Of a stretch of DNA of 64,000 nt, positions 53,007-61,150 are shown piece after piece; positions within the stretch are counted from its first letter, which is position 1; each line of letters opens with the position of its first letter. This stretch comes from Larkinella insperata. GTDB taxonomy: Bacteria; Bacteroidota; Bacteroidia; Cytophagales; Spirosomataceae. Location: positions 1,240,001 to 1,304,000 of the forward strand of contig NZ_CP110973.1 of NCBI RefSeq assembly GCF_026248825.1. Reading direction: 5' to 3'. Below the pieces are notes generated by a model that was given only the letters and a program-made list of their open reading frames with translations, was not told where the DNA came from and ran no database searches. The translations under genes were made by a program, and so were the position numbers.

Positions 53007-53636
53007 ATGAGAAAAGTAGCCTTATTATGGGCATTCATTTTAGGAATTGCACTCCCTTCGGTGGCGCAGAAAGATAAAAAAGCGTCGGAGATTCTGGATG
53101 CGATGAGCAAGAAATACCAGTCGCTGAACTCCTACAAAGCCGCGTTCAGCTACGCTGGCGAGGGCGGTAAGTACAAAGGCGATCTGACGGTGAAAAAGAA
53201 TGCTTTCCGGCTCAAACTGGCGGGACAGGAAGTGTTCACCGATGGCAAAACGATGTCGACCTACATCAAGGAAACCAACGAAGTAAACGTGCAGGACTAC
53301 GACGGCGGCTCGTCCGGCGAATTCAACCCGACAAAGATTTATTCCATCTACAAACAGGGCTATAATTACAAATACATCGGCGAACAGAAACAAGGTGGCC
53401 AGCCGGTTGACGTGGTGGAGTTGACGCCGGAGAAGAAAAATACGCAGATTACGAAAGTGCAGATCGCCGTCAATAAGAAAGATAAATCCGTCAAGGGCTG
53501 GAAACTGACCGACAAAAGTGGTAAAATAACCAGCTATACAATCGACTCATTTACGCCCAACGTGACCGTAGCCGATAACTATTTTGTTTTCGATAAATCG
53601 AAATACCCGGGCGTTGAAGTGGTGGATTTGCGGTAA
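53007..53636 (+). CDS. lolA: Outer-membrane lipoprotein carrier LolA-like protein
   Basis: A 209-residue periplasmic protein with signal peptide MRKVALLWAFILGIALPSVAQ. KKASEILDAMSKKYQSLNSY, KYKGDLTVKKNAFRLKLAGQEVF, DGKTMSTYIKETNEV and FDKSKYPGVEVVDLR form the half-barrel of LolA/LolB-type carriers that move lipoproteins from the inner to the outer membrane. Sequence divergence from proteobacterial LolA is large but length and motif order fit. It follows ftsK, an arrangement common in Bacteroidota, but has its own promoter and a terminator between. Confidence 0.85.
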   Translation: MRKVALLWAFILGIALPSVAQKDKKASEILDAMSKKYQSLNSYKAAFSYAGEGGKYKGDLTVKKNAFRLKLAGQEVFTDGKTMSTYIKETNEVNVQDYDGGSSGEFNPTKIYSIYKQGYNYKYIGEQKQGGQPVDVVELTPEKKNTQITKVQIAVNKKDKSVKGWKLTDKSGKITSYTIDSFTPNVTVADNYFVFDKSKYPGVEVVDLR

Positions 53637-53682
53637 GCCAATACCGGCTGTACGGCGTTTCCGTTTTAAGGAATGTAACATA

Positions 53683-53711
53683 AAAAAGGCGGCCGTTGTG
53701 GCCGCCTTTTT
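53683..53711. terminator. Bidirectional terminator between lolA and bshA
   Basis: AAAAAGGCGGCC pairs with GGCCGCCTTTTT around GTTGT; A and T runs on both sides let it stop transcription from both convergent genes. Confidence 0.9.
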
Positions 53712-53809
53712 GGATTTTATACTTTTTGCTAGCTCTGCTTTCAGGCTCGTATTCCACAACAGCGCACCCGGCCTTGGCCGCACTTGGGTCAAAATTCGGA
53801 AATAACGCT

Positions 53810-54946
53810 TTAAACCAGCGCCTGGCTTTCCTGAACCACCTTCTCGTAGTAAGATTCATAAAGCGGCAAAATACGCGAAATCTCAAACTCTTTCGCCCGC
53901 TCCAGTGCGTTGTGTTTAAAGGTCGGCAGGTTCTCGTCGTTCAGAATGAACAAGGCGTTCTTCACCATGTCGTCAATGTCGCCCACATTACTGAGAAAAC
54001 CCGTTACCCCCTGTACGTTCAGTTCGGGTAACCCCCCGGCATTGGAGGTGATCAGCGGGACTTCGCAGGCCAGAGCTTCCAGAGCCGCCAGCCCGAAACT
54101 TTCGTTTTCGGAGGGCATCAGAAACAGATCGGCTACCGACAGCACTTCCTCCACGGCGTCGAGTTTTCCCAAAAACCGTACATCGTTGTAAATCCCCATG
54201 TCCCGGCATAATTTTTCGATGCGGGGGCGTTCCGGTCCATCGCCCGACAGCAACAATTTACTGGGTATCTGCTGATTGATTTTATTAAAAACTTCGACCA
54301 CATCATCGATACGCTTCACGCGCCGGAAGTTAGACGTATGCACAATCAGCTTTTCGCCGTTCGGGCAAATGGCCATTTTGAAGTGTTCTTTTTTCTGGCG
54401 TTTAAACCGGTCGAGATCAATAAAATTCGGAATCACCTCGATCTCCCGCCGGATGGCAAACTGATCGAGCGTTTCCTGCCGCAGGTGTTCCGAAACCGCC
54501 GTTACGCCGTCCGACTCGTTGATGCTAAACGTCACGACGGGTTCGTAGGAGGCATCCTTACCCACCAGCGTAATATCGGTTCCGTGCAAGGTCGTAACAA
54601 AAGGAACGTTGCGCCCCTGCGCCCGCAGAATCATCTTGGCCATATAAGCCGCCGAAGCGTGCGGGATAGCGTAATGTACGTGCAGCAAATCCAGTTTTTC
54701 GTACCGCACCACGTTCACCATCGCGCTGGAAAGCGCCGACTCGTAAGGTGGAAACTGAAACAGTGGATAGGTCGGTATATTTACTTCATGGTAAAAGACG
54801 TTCTCGCTGAAAAAATCCAGACGGGGTGGTTGCTGATAGGTGATGAAATGAATTTTATGGCCGGCTTTCGCCAGCGCCTTGCCCAATTCGGTCGCTACCA
54901 CACCACTTCCCCCGAACGTCGGGTAACATACGATGCCAATTTTCAT
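53810..54946 (-). CDS. bshA: N-acetyl-alpha-D-glucosaminyl L-malate synthase
   Basis: BshA, a GT4 glycosyltransferase that joins UDP-GlcNAc to L-malate in the first step of bacillithiol synthesis. The 378-residue protein starts MKIGIVCYPTFGGSGVVATE, a near-invariant BshA motif, with HFITYQQPPRL, EVNIPTYPLFQFPPYESAL, VHYAIPHASAAYMAK, TTLHGTDITLVGKD and IPNFIDLDRFKR. The E-x7-E donor motif is ENESFGLAALEAL. Bacillithiol is the main low-molecular-weight thiol in many Bacteroidota. bshB and bshC are not nearby, unless the PIG-L part of the 20388 gene acts as such, which is doubtful. Confidence 0.93.
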   Translation of the reverse strand: MKIGIVCYPTFGGSGVVATELGKALAKAGHKIHFITYQQPPRLDFFSENVFYHEVNIPTYPLFQFPPYESALSSAMVNVVRYEKLDLLHVHYAIPHASAAYMAKMILRAQGRNVPFVTTLHGTDITLVGKDASYEPVVTFSINESDGVTAVSEHLRQETLDQFAIRREIEVIPNFIDLDRFKRQKKEHFKMAICPNGEKLIVHTSNFRRVKRIDDVVEVFNKINQQIPSKLLLSGDGPERPRIEKLCRDMGIYNDVRFLGKLDAVEEVLSVADLFLMPSENESFGLAALEALACEVPLITSNAGGLPELNVQGVTGFLSNVGDIDDMVKNALFILNDENLPTFKHNALERAKEFEISRILPLYESYYEKVVQESQALV

Positions 54947-54960
54947 AAATCAGATAAACG

Positions 54961-55008
54961 AAGGAGTGATGGAGCGACGGAGTGAAAGCGCGAAGTCAAT
55001 CACTCCTT
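54961..55008. repeat. Inverted repeat with internal direct copies
   Basis: AAGGAGTGAT at 54961-54970 and ATCACTCCTT at 54999-55008 are exact complements. A second GGAGTGA at 54979-54985 could also pair with the right arm, and a GGAGCGA variant lies between. The region separates bshA and the UbiA gene (divergent). Style is like the repeat at 43434 but the sequence differs. Confidence 0.55.
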
Positions 55009-55115
55009 TAGTCCTTCAATTACTTCACATAACACGAATTGCCGTCAATTGTGTTCACGGATTCGACCGGACGGAGAAAGATTTTAACGGTGCCAAGGAT
55101 TCGGCCGGGAAACCG

Positions 55116-55123
55116 TATCTTTG
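55116..55123 (+). promoter_or_regulatory. -7 box at the UbiA gene start
   Basis: TATCTTTG matches TAnnTTTG exactly, but no TTG is found 19-21 bases upstream. Transcription would begin near 55130, so the ATG at 55131 would be almost leaderless and the ATG at 55146 may be the true start. Confidence 0.4.
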
Positions 55124-55130
55124 GTATTGA

Positions 55131-56045
55131 ATGTTTCGTTTGGTCATGAACCCAAAAGTTCGGAGCAAAGCAGCCCGTACGGGTACTCCGCCATTTTACG
55201 TATTTGTGTTGGGATTCCTGCGGTTGATCCGGGTGCAGAACCTGCTGATTATCGTGGCTACGCAGTATTTTGCCCGCCTGACGCTCATCGGCCCGCGGGG
55301 CGACTGGCCCAGCCTGCTGCTGGATACCAAGCTTTTCTTGCTCTCGCTCTCAACGGTTTGCATTGCCGCGGCCGGTTACATCATCAACGATTACTTCGAC
55401 ATCAAAATCGATATTGTCAATAAACCGGACCGGGTTATCATCGGGCGGTATCTGAAGCGCCAGATCGCCATGGGCGCCCACCAGGCCCTCAATTTTCTGG
55501 GGGTGGTGATTGGCTTTTACCTCAGCAAGTGGATTTTCGTGGTCAATGTTTTATCGGTAACATTGCTCTGGTTCTACTCGTCCACGTTCAAACGGCAACC
55601 GTTCATCGGCAACTTCATCGTGGCGTTTCTGACGGCCCTGGCGCTCATCGTGCTGGCGGTTTACTATCGCCAGCAAGTGGACCTGCTCCTGATCTATGCC
55701 CTGTTTTCGTTTGTGATCACGCTGGTTCGGGAAATCATCAAGGATATGGAGGATGTGAAAGGCGACGCCCGGTTTGGCTGCCGAACACTGCCCATCATCT
55801 GGGGACTGCGCCCGACCAAGCAAGTGCTGTACGCCATCATTGCCACCTTTATCGTTTCGCTCTTTACCATCGCGTATTTCCTGCAAAACCAGCAGTTATT
55901 CTGGATGTTCGTGATCCTGCTCATCCCGATTGCGTGGCTGGTTTACCGGCTGGTCAGAGCCGATACCAAGCGGGACTTTTCCTACCTGAGTTCACTTTGT
56001 AAGCTGATTATGCTCATCGGTGTAGCCAGCATGGCCTGGGTGTAA
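55131..56045 (+). CDS. UbiA-family prenyltransferase
   Basis: A 304-residue (or 299 from the ATG at 55146) membrane prenyltransferase with about nine helices. The two Asp-rich motifs are NDYFDIKIDIVNKPDRVI and REIIKDMEDVKGD, both needed for Mg2+ and prenyl diphosphate binding. Closest in type to geranylgeranylglycerol-phosphate/digeranylgeranyl transferases found in Bacteroidota; it could also be a quinone or heme prenyltransferase. Neighbouring bshA gives no functional clue. Likely acts on an aromatic or glycerol acceptor in the inner membrane. Confidence 0.85.
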   Translation: MFRLVMNPKVRSKAARTGTPPFYVFVLGFLRLIRVQNLLIIVATQYFARLTLIGPRGDWPSLLLDTKLFLLSLSTVCIAAAGYIINDYFDIKIDIVNKPDRVIIGRYLKRQIAMGAHQALNFLGVVIGFYLSKWIFVVNVLSVTLLWFYSSTFKRQPFIGNFIVAFLTALALIVLAVYYRQQVDLLLIYALFSFVITLVREIIKDMEDVKGDARFGCRTLPIIWGLRPTKQVLYAIIATFIVSLFTIAYFLQNQQLFWMFVILLIPIAWLVYRLVRADTKRDFSYLSSLCKLIMLIGVASMAWV

Positions 56046-56121
56046 TAACCGTTCAATCAATCGTTTGCCCGGCTCTGCTAACTTTTCCGTACTTTTTAAG
56101 TCGACAACCATCCCTCGACTC

Positions 56122-56823
56122 ATGAAAGCACTGCTTTTCTTTTTTGCCCTTGGCCTGACAACGCTGAGCGCAACGGCTCAGGATTGTATGGGCATGAAGT
56201 TTAAACCCGGCACCAGCTACGAGATGCTGACGTTTAACTCCAAGGATAAGCCCATCGGTAAGATGGTCTACACCATTAAGGATGTGAAAAAATCGGGCGG
56301 TTCGACCCTGATCAGCGTCAGTATGCAGACGTTTGACGAGAAGGGAAAAGCCGCGCCCGAAATTGGAGTCAATTACACCTGCACGGGAAAGGAACTCATC
56401 GCAGACCTGTCGGGAATGTTTATGGGGACTTACGAAACCATGAAGGACATGGAAGTGCGGACTAAGCACAATCAACTGGCATACCCTGGCCAATACAGCA
56501 CAGGCAGCAAACTGCCCGATGGCGAAATGCAGGCCGAGGTCTATAATAAAGGGACCAAAATGATGGATATGGACATGAAGGTGGTCAATCGAACGGTGGA
56601 AAGTAAAGAAAACCTGACCACCCCCGCCGGTACGTTCAGCGTCTATAAGATTAATTCCAACATGGAGATGAACAACCGGGCAATGGGCATTCCCGTTCGT
56701 TCGACACTTCGTTCCGTCAGCTACCGGGCCAGTGATGTGCTGTTCGACATCAGAACTGAGAACTACAACAAAAACGGAAAACTGCAGAGCTATACGGTTT
56801 TAAACAAATTGAGTGGCCAATGA
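56122..56823 (+). CDS. Secreted TapB-like/DUF3108-like beta-barrel-type protein
   Basis: A 233-residue exported protein with signal peptide MKALLFFFALGLTTLSATAQ. The mature part has many short beta strands (YEMLTFNSKDKPIGKMVYTI, STLISVSMQTFDEKG, TTPAGTFSVYKINSNMEM, VSYRASDVLFDIRTENYNKN) as seen in DUF3108/TapB-type lipocalin- or LolA-like folds; the assignment is tentative. It has nine or so methionines in the middle (KMMDMDMKVVNR), a feature that could suggest metal or oxidation sensitivity but is not proof. Neighbours are the UbiA gene and the convergent lipoprotein gene. Confidence 0.65.
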   Translation: MKALLFFFALGLTTLSATAQDCMGMKFKPGTSYEMLTFNSKDKPIGKMVYTIKDVKKSGGSTLISVSMQTFDEKGKAAPEIGVNYTCTGKELIADLSGMFMGTYETMKDMEVRTKHNQLAYPGQYSTGSKLPDGEMQAEVYNKGTKMMDMDMKVVNRTVESKENLTTPAGTFSVYKINSNMEMNNRAMGIPVRSTLRSVSYRASDVLFDIRTENYNKNGKLQSYTVLNKLSGQ

Positions 56824-56872
56824 TCAACACCGGCCACTCATCACACTCTCTTACTAAGTTTGCTCCGGTTGC

Positions 56873-57436
56873 CTACTGCACCGCCAGGTCAAACTCCAGA
56901 TCAACATCGCTGCTACCCGGCCCGGCCGTACCGTCTTTCGTCCCGGCCTGGTGCCGTAGCTGAACGCGCAGTTTACCCGATGCGGCCGCGTTTGTTTTGA
57001 GGGTTCCCTTCAAACCGATGGGCAGGTTCTTGGCATCTTTGTCGCCGTAGGTATAGGTTGCCAGCGTAGCCGGGTTGGCGGTAAATACAAACAAGTGCTC
57101 GTCACTTTCTTCCGCCACTTCGTCAGAAATGTTTTCCGCGGGGGTTTTGCTTTCATCCAGCAGTTCTACGGTCAAGTCGTAGGTTGCGTTTGGCTTCAGC
57201 GTAATTTTATCAAATTTGGTCGGGGCCTGCCCGCCATCACCGTCTTTGTCCTGCCAGGAGAAGGTCTGGGTTGTGCTGGTGCCCTGCTCCGTAAATTTCA
57301 GATTGACGGTGGTGATCAGTTCATTTTCGTCGGTCGGCTGCGGCTCGTCGGCCTTGTCATTACACCCGGCCAGCAGCGTCATCGACGCTCCCAGTGCTAT
57401 CATCCACACCCATTGACGGCTTTGCTTTCTGGTCAT
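56873..57436 (-). CDS. Lipoprotein with putative metal-linked regulation
   Basis: A 187-residue lipoprotein: the ATG at 57436 gives MTRKQSRQWVWMIALGA and the lipobox LLAGC. The mature part is acidic and beta-rich (ELITTVNLKFTEQGTSTTQT, DKDGDGGQAP, TYDLTVELLDESKTPAENIS, LRVQLRHQAGTKDG). It looks like the Bacteroidota lipoproteins found beside TonB receptors and labelled type 1 periplasmic-binding-fold-like, though no clear ligand site is visible. It is expressed divergently from the MerC-type gene; its own promoter overlaps a GCAAC–GTTGC palindrome, so both genes may answer to one metal-sensing regulator. The N-terminal part upstream of 57436 is a promoter, not coding. Confidence 0.8.
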   Translation of the reverse strand: MTRKQSRQWVWMIALGASMTLLAGCNDKADEPQPTDENELITTVNLKFTEQGTSTTQTFSWQDKDGDGGQAPTKFDKITLKPNATYDLTVELLDESKTPAENISDEVAEESDEHLFVFTANPATLATYTYGDKDAKNLPIGLKGTLKTNAAASGKLRVQLRHQAGTKDGTAGPGSSDVDLEFDLAVQ

Positions 57437-57499
57437 GCTCGTTCTTTTTAACGGTTTTAATCGACGGTTTTCCACCGAATTCTTTGCGTTCAGCGGAGG

Positions 57500-57591
57500 C
57501 AAATGTAGTGATACGCAACAAGGTTGCAAAAATAAATGCAACTTTATTGCAAAAATTTTGTCCTATATAAGACCTTGCATTTATTTTTGCA
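57500..57591. promoter_or_regulatory. Divergent double promoter with GCAA/TTGC operator palindromes
   Basis: Minus strand: TTG (57529-57527), 19-base spacer, TACATTTG (57507-57500), a perfect promoter for the lipoprotein gene. Plus strand: TTG (57558-57560), 21-base spacer, TATTTTTG (57582-57589) for the MerC gene. Four palindromes overlap: GCAAC-AAG-GTTGC (57515-57527), TTGCA-N8-TGCAA (57524-57541), TGCAA-N5-TTGCA (57537-57551) and TTGCATTTATTTTTGCA (57575-57591), the last an inverted exact copy of 57525-57541. The arrangement suggests a repressor, possibly of the Fur/Zur family. Confidence 0.8.
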
Positions 57592-57607
57592 GAGCAAACA
57601 CGCCAAG

Positions 57608-58000
57608 ATGAAGGAGACTATGAGATTAGAAGAGCTAAACCGTAAGGCCGATTACATTGGAATTAGCGGGTCAATTTTGTGCATCGTTCACTGCCTGATT
57701 ACTCCGATTCTGCTGGTTTCATCGTCGTTTCTGGCCAATGATGCGGTGCGGGTGGGCTTCCTGAGCCTTGATTATGTGTTTATTGGCGTTAACGTGCTGG
57801 CCGTCTACTTTGCCACGCGGCATTTCACCACGCCCGCCGTCAAAATCGGTTTGTGGTTTTTCTTGAGCGTCTTTGCCGTCGCCATCCTGCTCGAAGAGGT
57901 AAGCGAAACCTTTGAATACGTCGGTTATGCGGCCTCGCTGAGCCTGGTCCTGACCCACCTGACGAACATCCGGCTGCACCGGCTGCGTCACACCCACTAA
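57608..58000 (+). CDS. MerC-domain membrane protein
   Basis: A 130-residue protein with about four membrane helices. ADYIGISGSILCIVHCLITP holds the CIVHC motif of MerC-type mercury or metal transport proteins; IGLWFFLSVFAVAIL and LSLVLTHLTNIRLHR follow. The ATG at 57608 is preferred, with one at 57620 as alternative. MerC homologues in Bacteroidota without other mer genes usually sit in zinc- or iron-regulated clusters, in agreement with the palindromic operators just upstream. It meets the MbnH-like gene tail to tail with 13 bases between. Confidence 0.85.
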   Translation: MKETMRLEELNRKADYIGISGSILCIVHCLITPILLVSSSFLANDAVRVGFLSLDYVFIGVNVLAVYFATRHFTTPAVKIGLWFFLSVFAVAILLEEVSETFEYVGYAASLSLVLTHLTNIRLHRLRHTH

Positions 58001-58013
58001 AACCGTCGGTGGC

Positions 58014-59117
58014 TCAATTCGGCTGAAAATTCCGGTTTTCCAGAAATTCGTAATCCGTCAGGGTACGGAGGAAAGCAATGAGGTCGGATTTTTCGTTCGG
58101 CGTCAGCGGGATGCCGGGTTTGCCGTTTTTCTTCAGCAACGGGTCCAGTTGGGGCGTATCCTGAACGTCGTTGATGTAATGCTCCAGCACCTGCTCCAGC
58201 GTCAGGAACCGCCCATCGTGCATGTAAGGTGAGGTTCGCTCGATGTTTCGCAGGCTTGGTACCCGGAATTTATTGTAATCGTTTAGGTCCAGCGTGATCT
58301 GATACCGGCCCAGATCGTAGTCTTTGCTGTTGGCCAGCTGCATCCGCAGTCCGTTGTTGCGGTAACGCTGGTCGGTAAACAACTCCCCGCTATGGCAGCC
58401 TGCACAATGTTCCTGAAACAACGCTAACCCGCGCGTTTCCTGCTGGGTTAGGCTCACCCCGGCCTCTTTGCGGGCATACTTATCGTATTTGGAATTGGCC
58501 GATACCATCGTCAGCATAAACTGCGACAGGGCCTTCATAAACCGCTCCGTCGTCACTTCTTCCGATCCGAAAGCCGCTTTGAACATGGGTGGATACTGGC
58601 CGCTGCTCCGGACTTTCTGCAACACATTCGCCAGCGAATCCCCCATTTCGACCGGGTTCTGGATGGGGGAAATCGGCAGCAGGTCCAAGTCAACAATACC
58701 GCCGTCCCAGAAAAAGGCTTCCTGCCAGGCCACGTTCTGAATACCGGGTACGTTGCGGGTCCCGATTTTGTCGCTAATACCGTGGCTCAGCGCGTGGTCA
58801 TTGTGCGCAAAACCCGCCGTCGGCTGGTGACAGAAAGCGCAACTGATGCTACCGTCTTTTGATAGCAGGCCGTCGTAAAACAGCGTTTTGCCGAGCGCCA
58901 CCCCTTCCACCGTCAGCGGGTTTTTGCTTAAGTTATAGCGCGGATCGCTAAAGTTGGCCGGTTTCTTCCAGTTGTATGGCGTGGTCTGAAACTCAACCGG
59001 CTTGGTGCCCGGACCCGGTTCAATCGGCTCCACTTTTCCGCCGTCGCTCTGACAGGCGACCGAAACGGCGTAAAAAATGATGGAAGCCAGGATTCCGACG
59101 TGTTGCCAACGCTTCAT
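58014..59117 (-). CDS. MbnH-like di-heme cytochrome c peroxidase-family lipoprotein
   Basis: A 367-residue protein of the bacterial cytochrome c peroxidase/MauG superfamily. N-terminal VSVACQS is a lipobox. Heme sites CAFCH (93-97) and CAGCH (238-242) are intact; GVALGKTLFYDGLLSKDGS, RNVPGIQNVAWQEAFFWDGG, NPVEMGD and RVPSLRNIERTSPYMHDGR are family motifs. In methanotrophs MbnH converts a Trp of its partner MbnP into kynurenine; here the partner gene starts the reading frame one base away, so the pair is conserved. A simple peroxidase role is the alternative. It ends 13 bases from the convergent MerC gene. Confidence 0.9.
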   Translation of the reverse strand: MKRWQHVGILASIIFYAVSVACQSDGGKVEPIEPGPGTKPVEFQTTPYNWKKPANFSDPRYNLSKNPLTVEGVALGKTLFYDGLLSKDGSISCAFCHQPTAGFAHNDHALSHGISDKIGTRNVPGIQNVAWQEAFFWDGGIVDLDLLPISPIQNPVEMGDSLANVLQKVRSSGQYPPMFKAAFGSEEVTTERFMKALSQFMLTMVSANSKYDKYARKEAGVSLTQQETRGLALFQEHCAGCHSGELFTDQRYRNNGLRMQLANSKDYDLGRYQITLDLNDYNKFRVPSLRNIERTSPYMHDGRFLTLEQVLEHYINDVQDTPQLDPLLKKNGKPGIPLTPNEKSDLIAFLRTLTDYEFLENRNFQPN

Positions 59118-59118
59118 A

Positions 59119-59925
59119 TCAATCTGCCTGAACGTTACTGATGCTAAACATTGTCGCGTAATTGGCGGCTACATCCGCCGACAGCGCCGACACCATGATC
59201 ATCGGCGTTTTAGCAATGCTTAGTGGTTTAACCCCGTTGAATATTTTCATCACGTCGGCTTTCAGCTGTATTCCCGTCGTTCTATCCGCCGTAACCCGGG
59301 CTGGCGTAGCTTCAAACGGCAACTGAATGGTTTTTAAATTATTGATGGTCCTTGACTGGTAGCCGCCAAACAGACCGATGTGGTACGTAAAATTCTGTTT
59401 ACCCGTGGCGTCGGCCTGGGTTGCCGTTGATGTTCCTTCCAGTTTCAGAAAGATGTAACCCGAGTTCCAGTCCCAGTACATCCCCGAAGCCGTACCGGCC
59501 GGGTCCAGCGCCCCGGTCCGTTTATCGATCCCCATCGTGTTTCGCAGGCTATCCACCCCCACCACAAAAGTAATGCCCGTGTAATCGCCCGCCGGAATGT
59601 TCCGAAGTGAAACGGTTTGCGATGCTGCACTGCGCTCCGACACCAGAAAATAACTGCTGTCCTGGGGTACTACGTATTCCGAACCGTCCGCTTTTTTCAG
59701 TTTGATGTTACTGACAAAATAATCCAGCCGGGTGACGACAAACGGTTCTCCGCTACCGTTGGTGTACGTTGTATTATCCAAGTTTAACTCCTGCGACCCA
59801 ACAACGTTATCAAATTTCAGTTGCACAGTCCCGTAGTTCGGCTCTACCGGTTCTTTCTGGCAAGCCACCAGAACCGTTAAAAAGAGGAATAAACTCATGA
59901 TGGAAAGGGAGAGATAATTTCTCAT
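59119..59925 (-). CDS. MbnP-like copper-binding lipoprotein
   Basis: A 268-residue lipoprotein (lipobox LVAC, Cys22) of the MbnP family. GTVQLKFDNVVGSQELNL, EPFVVTRLDYFVSNIKLKKADGS, DYTGITFVVGVDSLRN and, most typical, GMYWDWNSGYIFLKLEG (Trp151 and Trp153) and FTYHIGLFGGYQ are family blocks. The Trp region is the place where MbnH is known to act in the methanotroph pair, making a kynurenine that binds copper. The ATG at 59925 is used; a GTG upstream is weaker. It sits one base from the MbnH-like gene and after the BNR gene in the same operon. No methanobactin biosynthesis genes are seen. Confidence 0.9.
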   Translation of the reverse strand: MRNYLSLSIMSLFLFLTVLVACQKEPVEPNYGTVQLKFDNVVGSQELNLDNTTYTNGSGEPFVVTRLDYFVSNIKLKKADGSEYVVPQDSSYFLVSERSAASQTVSLRNIPAGDYTGITFVVGVDSLRNTMGIDKRTGALDPAGTASGMYWDWNSGYIFLKLEGTSTATQADATGKQNFTYHIGLFGGYQSRTINNLKTIQLPFEATPARVTADRTTGIQLKADVMKIFNGVKPLSIAKTPMIMVSALSADVAANYATMFSISNVQAD

Positions 59926-59937
59926 AGCATGCGACAC

Positions 59938-61131
59938 TTAGAATGATTCAACCCACCTGCTTACTATAACGCTGTTTTGCCCCTCTTTCTGCTGTTCGTA
60001 AGCGACTAATACCCCCTTTTTTGTTGCCAGAACCACCGGATAGGATGCGTTCACCTCGGTTGGGGTGATGTACGTCACGGGTAAAGCCTTGCCACCAACG
60101 AGCTTCCGCAGCCCGATTCGCTGGATAAACCGGCTTTCGCCGGCCGCATTTTTAATCGCCATCGACTCGTCCCAAACCCATACCAGTTGACCGTTGACCG
60201 TTGTCATCTGGGGATGTTTGGTACGCTCCGACACCATACTTGTCACCAGTTGGGGGGCACCCAGCCGGGCCAGTTTGATACCCGGCCTTTCACCACCCGA
60301 AAACCAGGTCACGAACAGGTCACTGCCCACCTGCGCCACGTCAGGACCGGTATGCGGGCAGGCGTTGATTTTCCAGCCGTCGTTGAACACCACCTCCGGC
60401 CGGGTAAACGTCCGGCCACCGTCGGCCGAAACCGCGTGGCTGATGTCACGGGCGCCGTCGTCCAGCAAATCACGGTAGACTACGTGAATCCGGTTCTGGT
60501 TGTCCACAAACACGTTGGTCCGGCAGCACTGGCAGGCGTTGTCGTCCACCAGGATTTCTTTTCCGAAACCTCCTCCCGCTCCGGTCTGCGCAAATTTCAC
60601 GGTCCGGCCTTCCTTACCCGATGCTTTTTCATCCAGCCAGGCAATTCCGATTTCGCCGTTCGGTAACCGGCTCACGTTGCTGAAGGAATGCCCTTTGCCC
60701 GGCGTCACGTCGCGGTGAACGGTTTTGGGGTCGGCCCAGGTCTGTCCGCCATCGGTTGAGGTTACATACAGCAAATCGCTGGCGCGGGGAGCGTCAGCGG
60801 TCGGTTTGGAAACCTCAAACACTGCCAGAACCGTCCCGTCCTTTTTAAACGCCACTTTCGGCATTCCCTCGGCATGGCTCGAAAAAACCGTGGGCGTCCG
60901 GACCCGGATTTTCGAACCAAACGTCCGCCCGCCGTCTTCCGATACGGAAAAATAAAAATAGGTTTTTTCTCCTTCTTTTTCCGTCCAGCTCAATACCGGA
61001 TTGTTGCGCTGGTCGGTGGTCAGGCGGGGCGTCGCGCCGACAAACTGCGGGCTCGAAAGCAGTACTTCTCTGGCGGGTTTCTCCGCAAATCCGAGTAACA
61101 AAGCCGCGGCAACGAGAATGATATGTTTCAT
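59938..61131 (-). CDS. BNR/Asp-box propeller protein with CQCC motif
   Basis: A 397-residue exported propeller protein (short signal, MKHIILVAAALLLGFA). Three Asp boxes occur: SEDGGRTFG (near 64), STDGGQTWAD (near 125) and SADGGRTFTR (near 235). Sialidase catalytic arginines are not convincing, so it is probably not a sialidase despite the fold. Cys200-x-Cys202-Cys203 in NACQCCRTNVF and a second NACPHTGPD near 257 could form a metal site. It is the gene between the TonB receptor and the MbnP/MbnH pair, which suggests copper binding or delivery (inference). Gaps of 19 and 12 bases to the neighbours indicate one operon. Confidence 0.85.
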   Translation of the reverse strand: MKHIILVAAALLLGFAEKPAREVLLSSPQFVGATPRLTTDQRNNPVLSWTEKEGEKTYFYFSVSEDGGRTFGSKIRVRTPTVFSSHAEGMPKVAFKKDGTVLAVFEVSKPTADAPRASDLLYVTSTDGGQTWADPKTVHRDVTPGKGHSFSNVSRLPNGEIGIAWLDEKASGKEGRTVKFAQTGAGGGFGKEILVDDNACQCCRTNVFVDNQNRIHVVYRDLLDDGARDISHAVSADGGRTFTRPEVVFNDGWKINACPHTGPDVAQVGSDLFVTWFSGGERPGIKLARLGAPQLVTSMVSERTKHPQMTTVNGQLVWVWDESMAIKNAAGESRFIQRIGLRKLVGGKALPVTYITPTEVNASYPVVLATKKGVLVAYEQQKEGQNSVIVSRWVESF

Positions 61132-61150
61132 ATTGAACGTGTTTGAGGAC

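Noticed and set aside
57608..58000. Mercury-resistance operon
   Set aside because: Only a MerC-type protein is present; no merR, merA or merP. Palindromic operators suggest another metal.
59938..61131. Sialidase enzyme
   Set aside because: Asp boxes are present, but the catalytic arginines and the RIP motif of sialidases are not visible; only the propeller fold is claimed.
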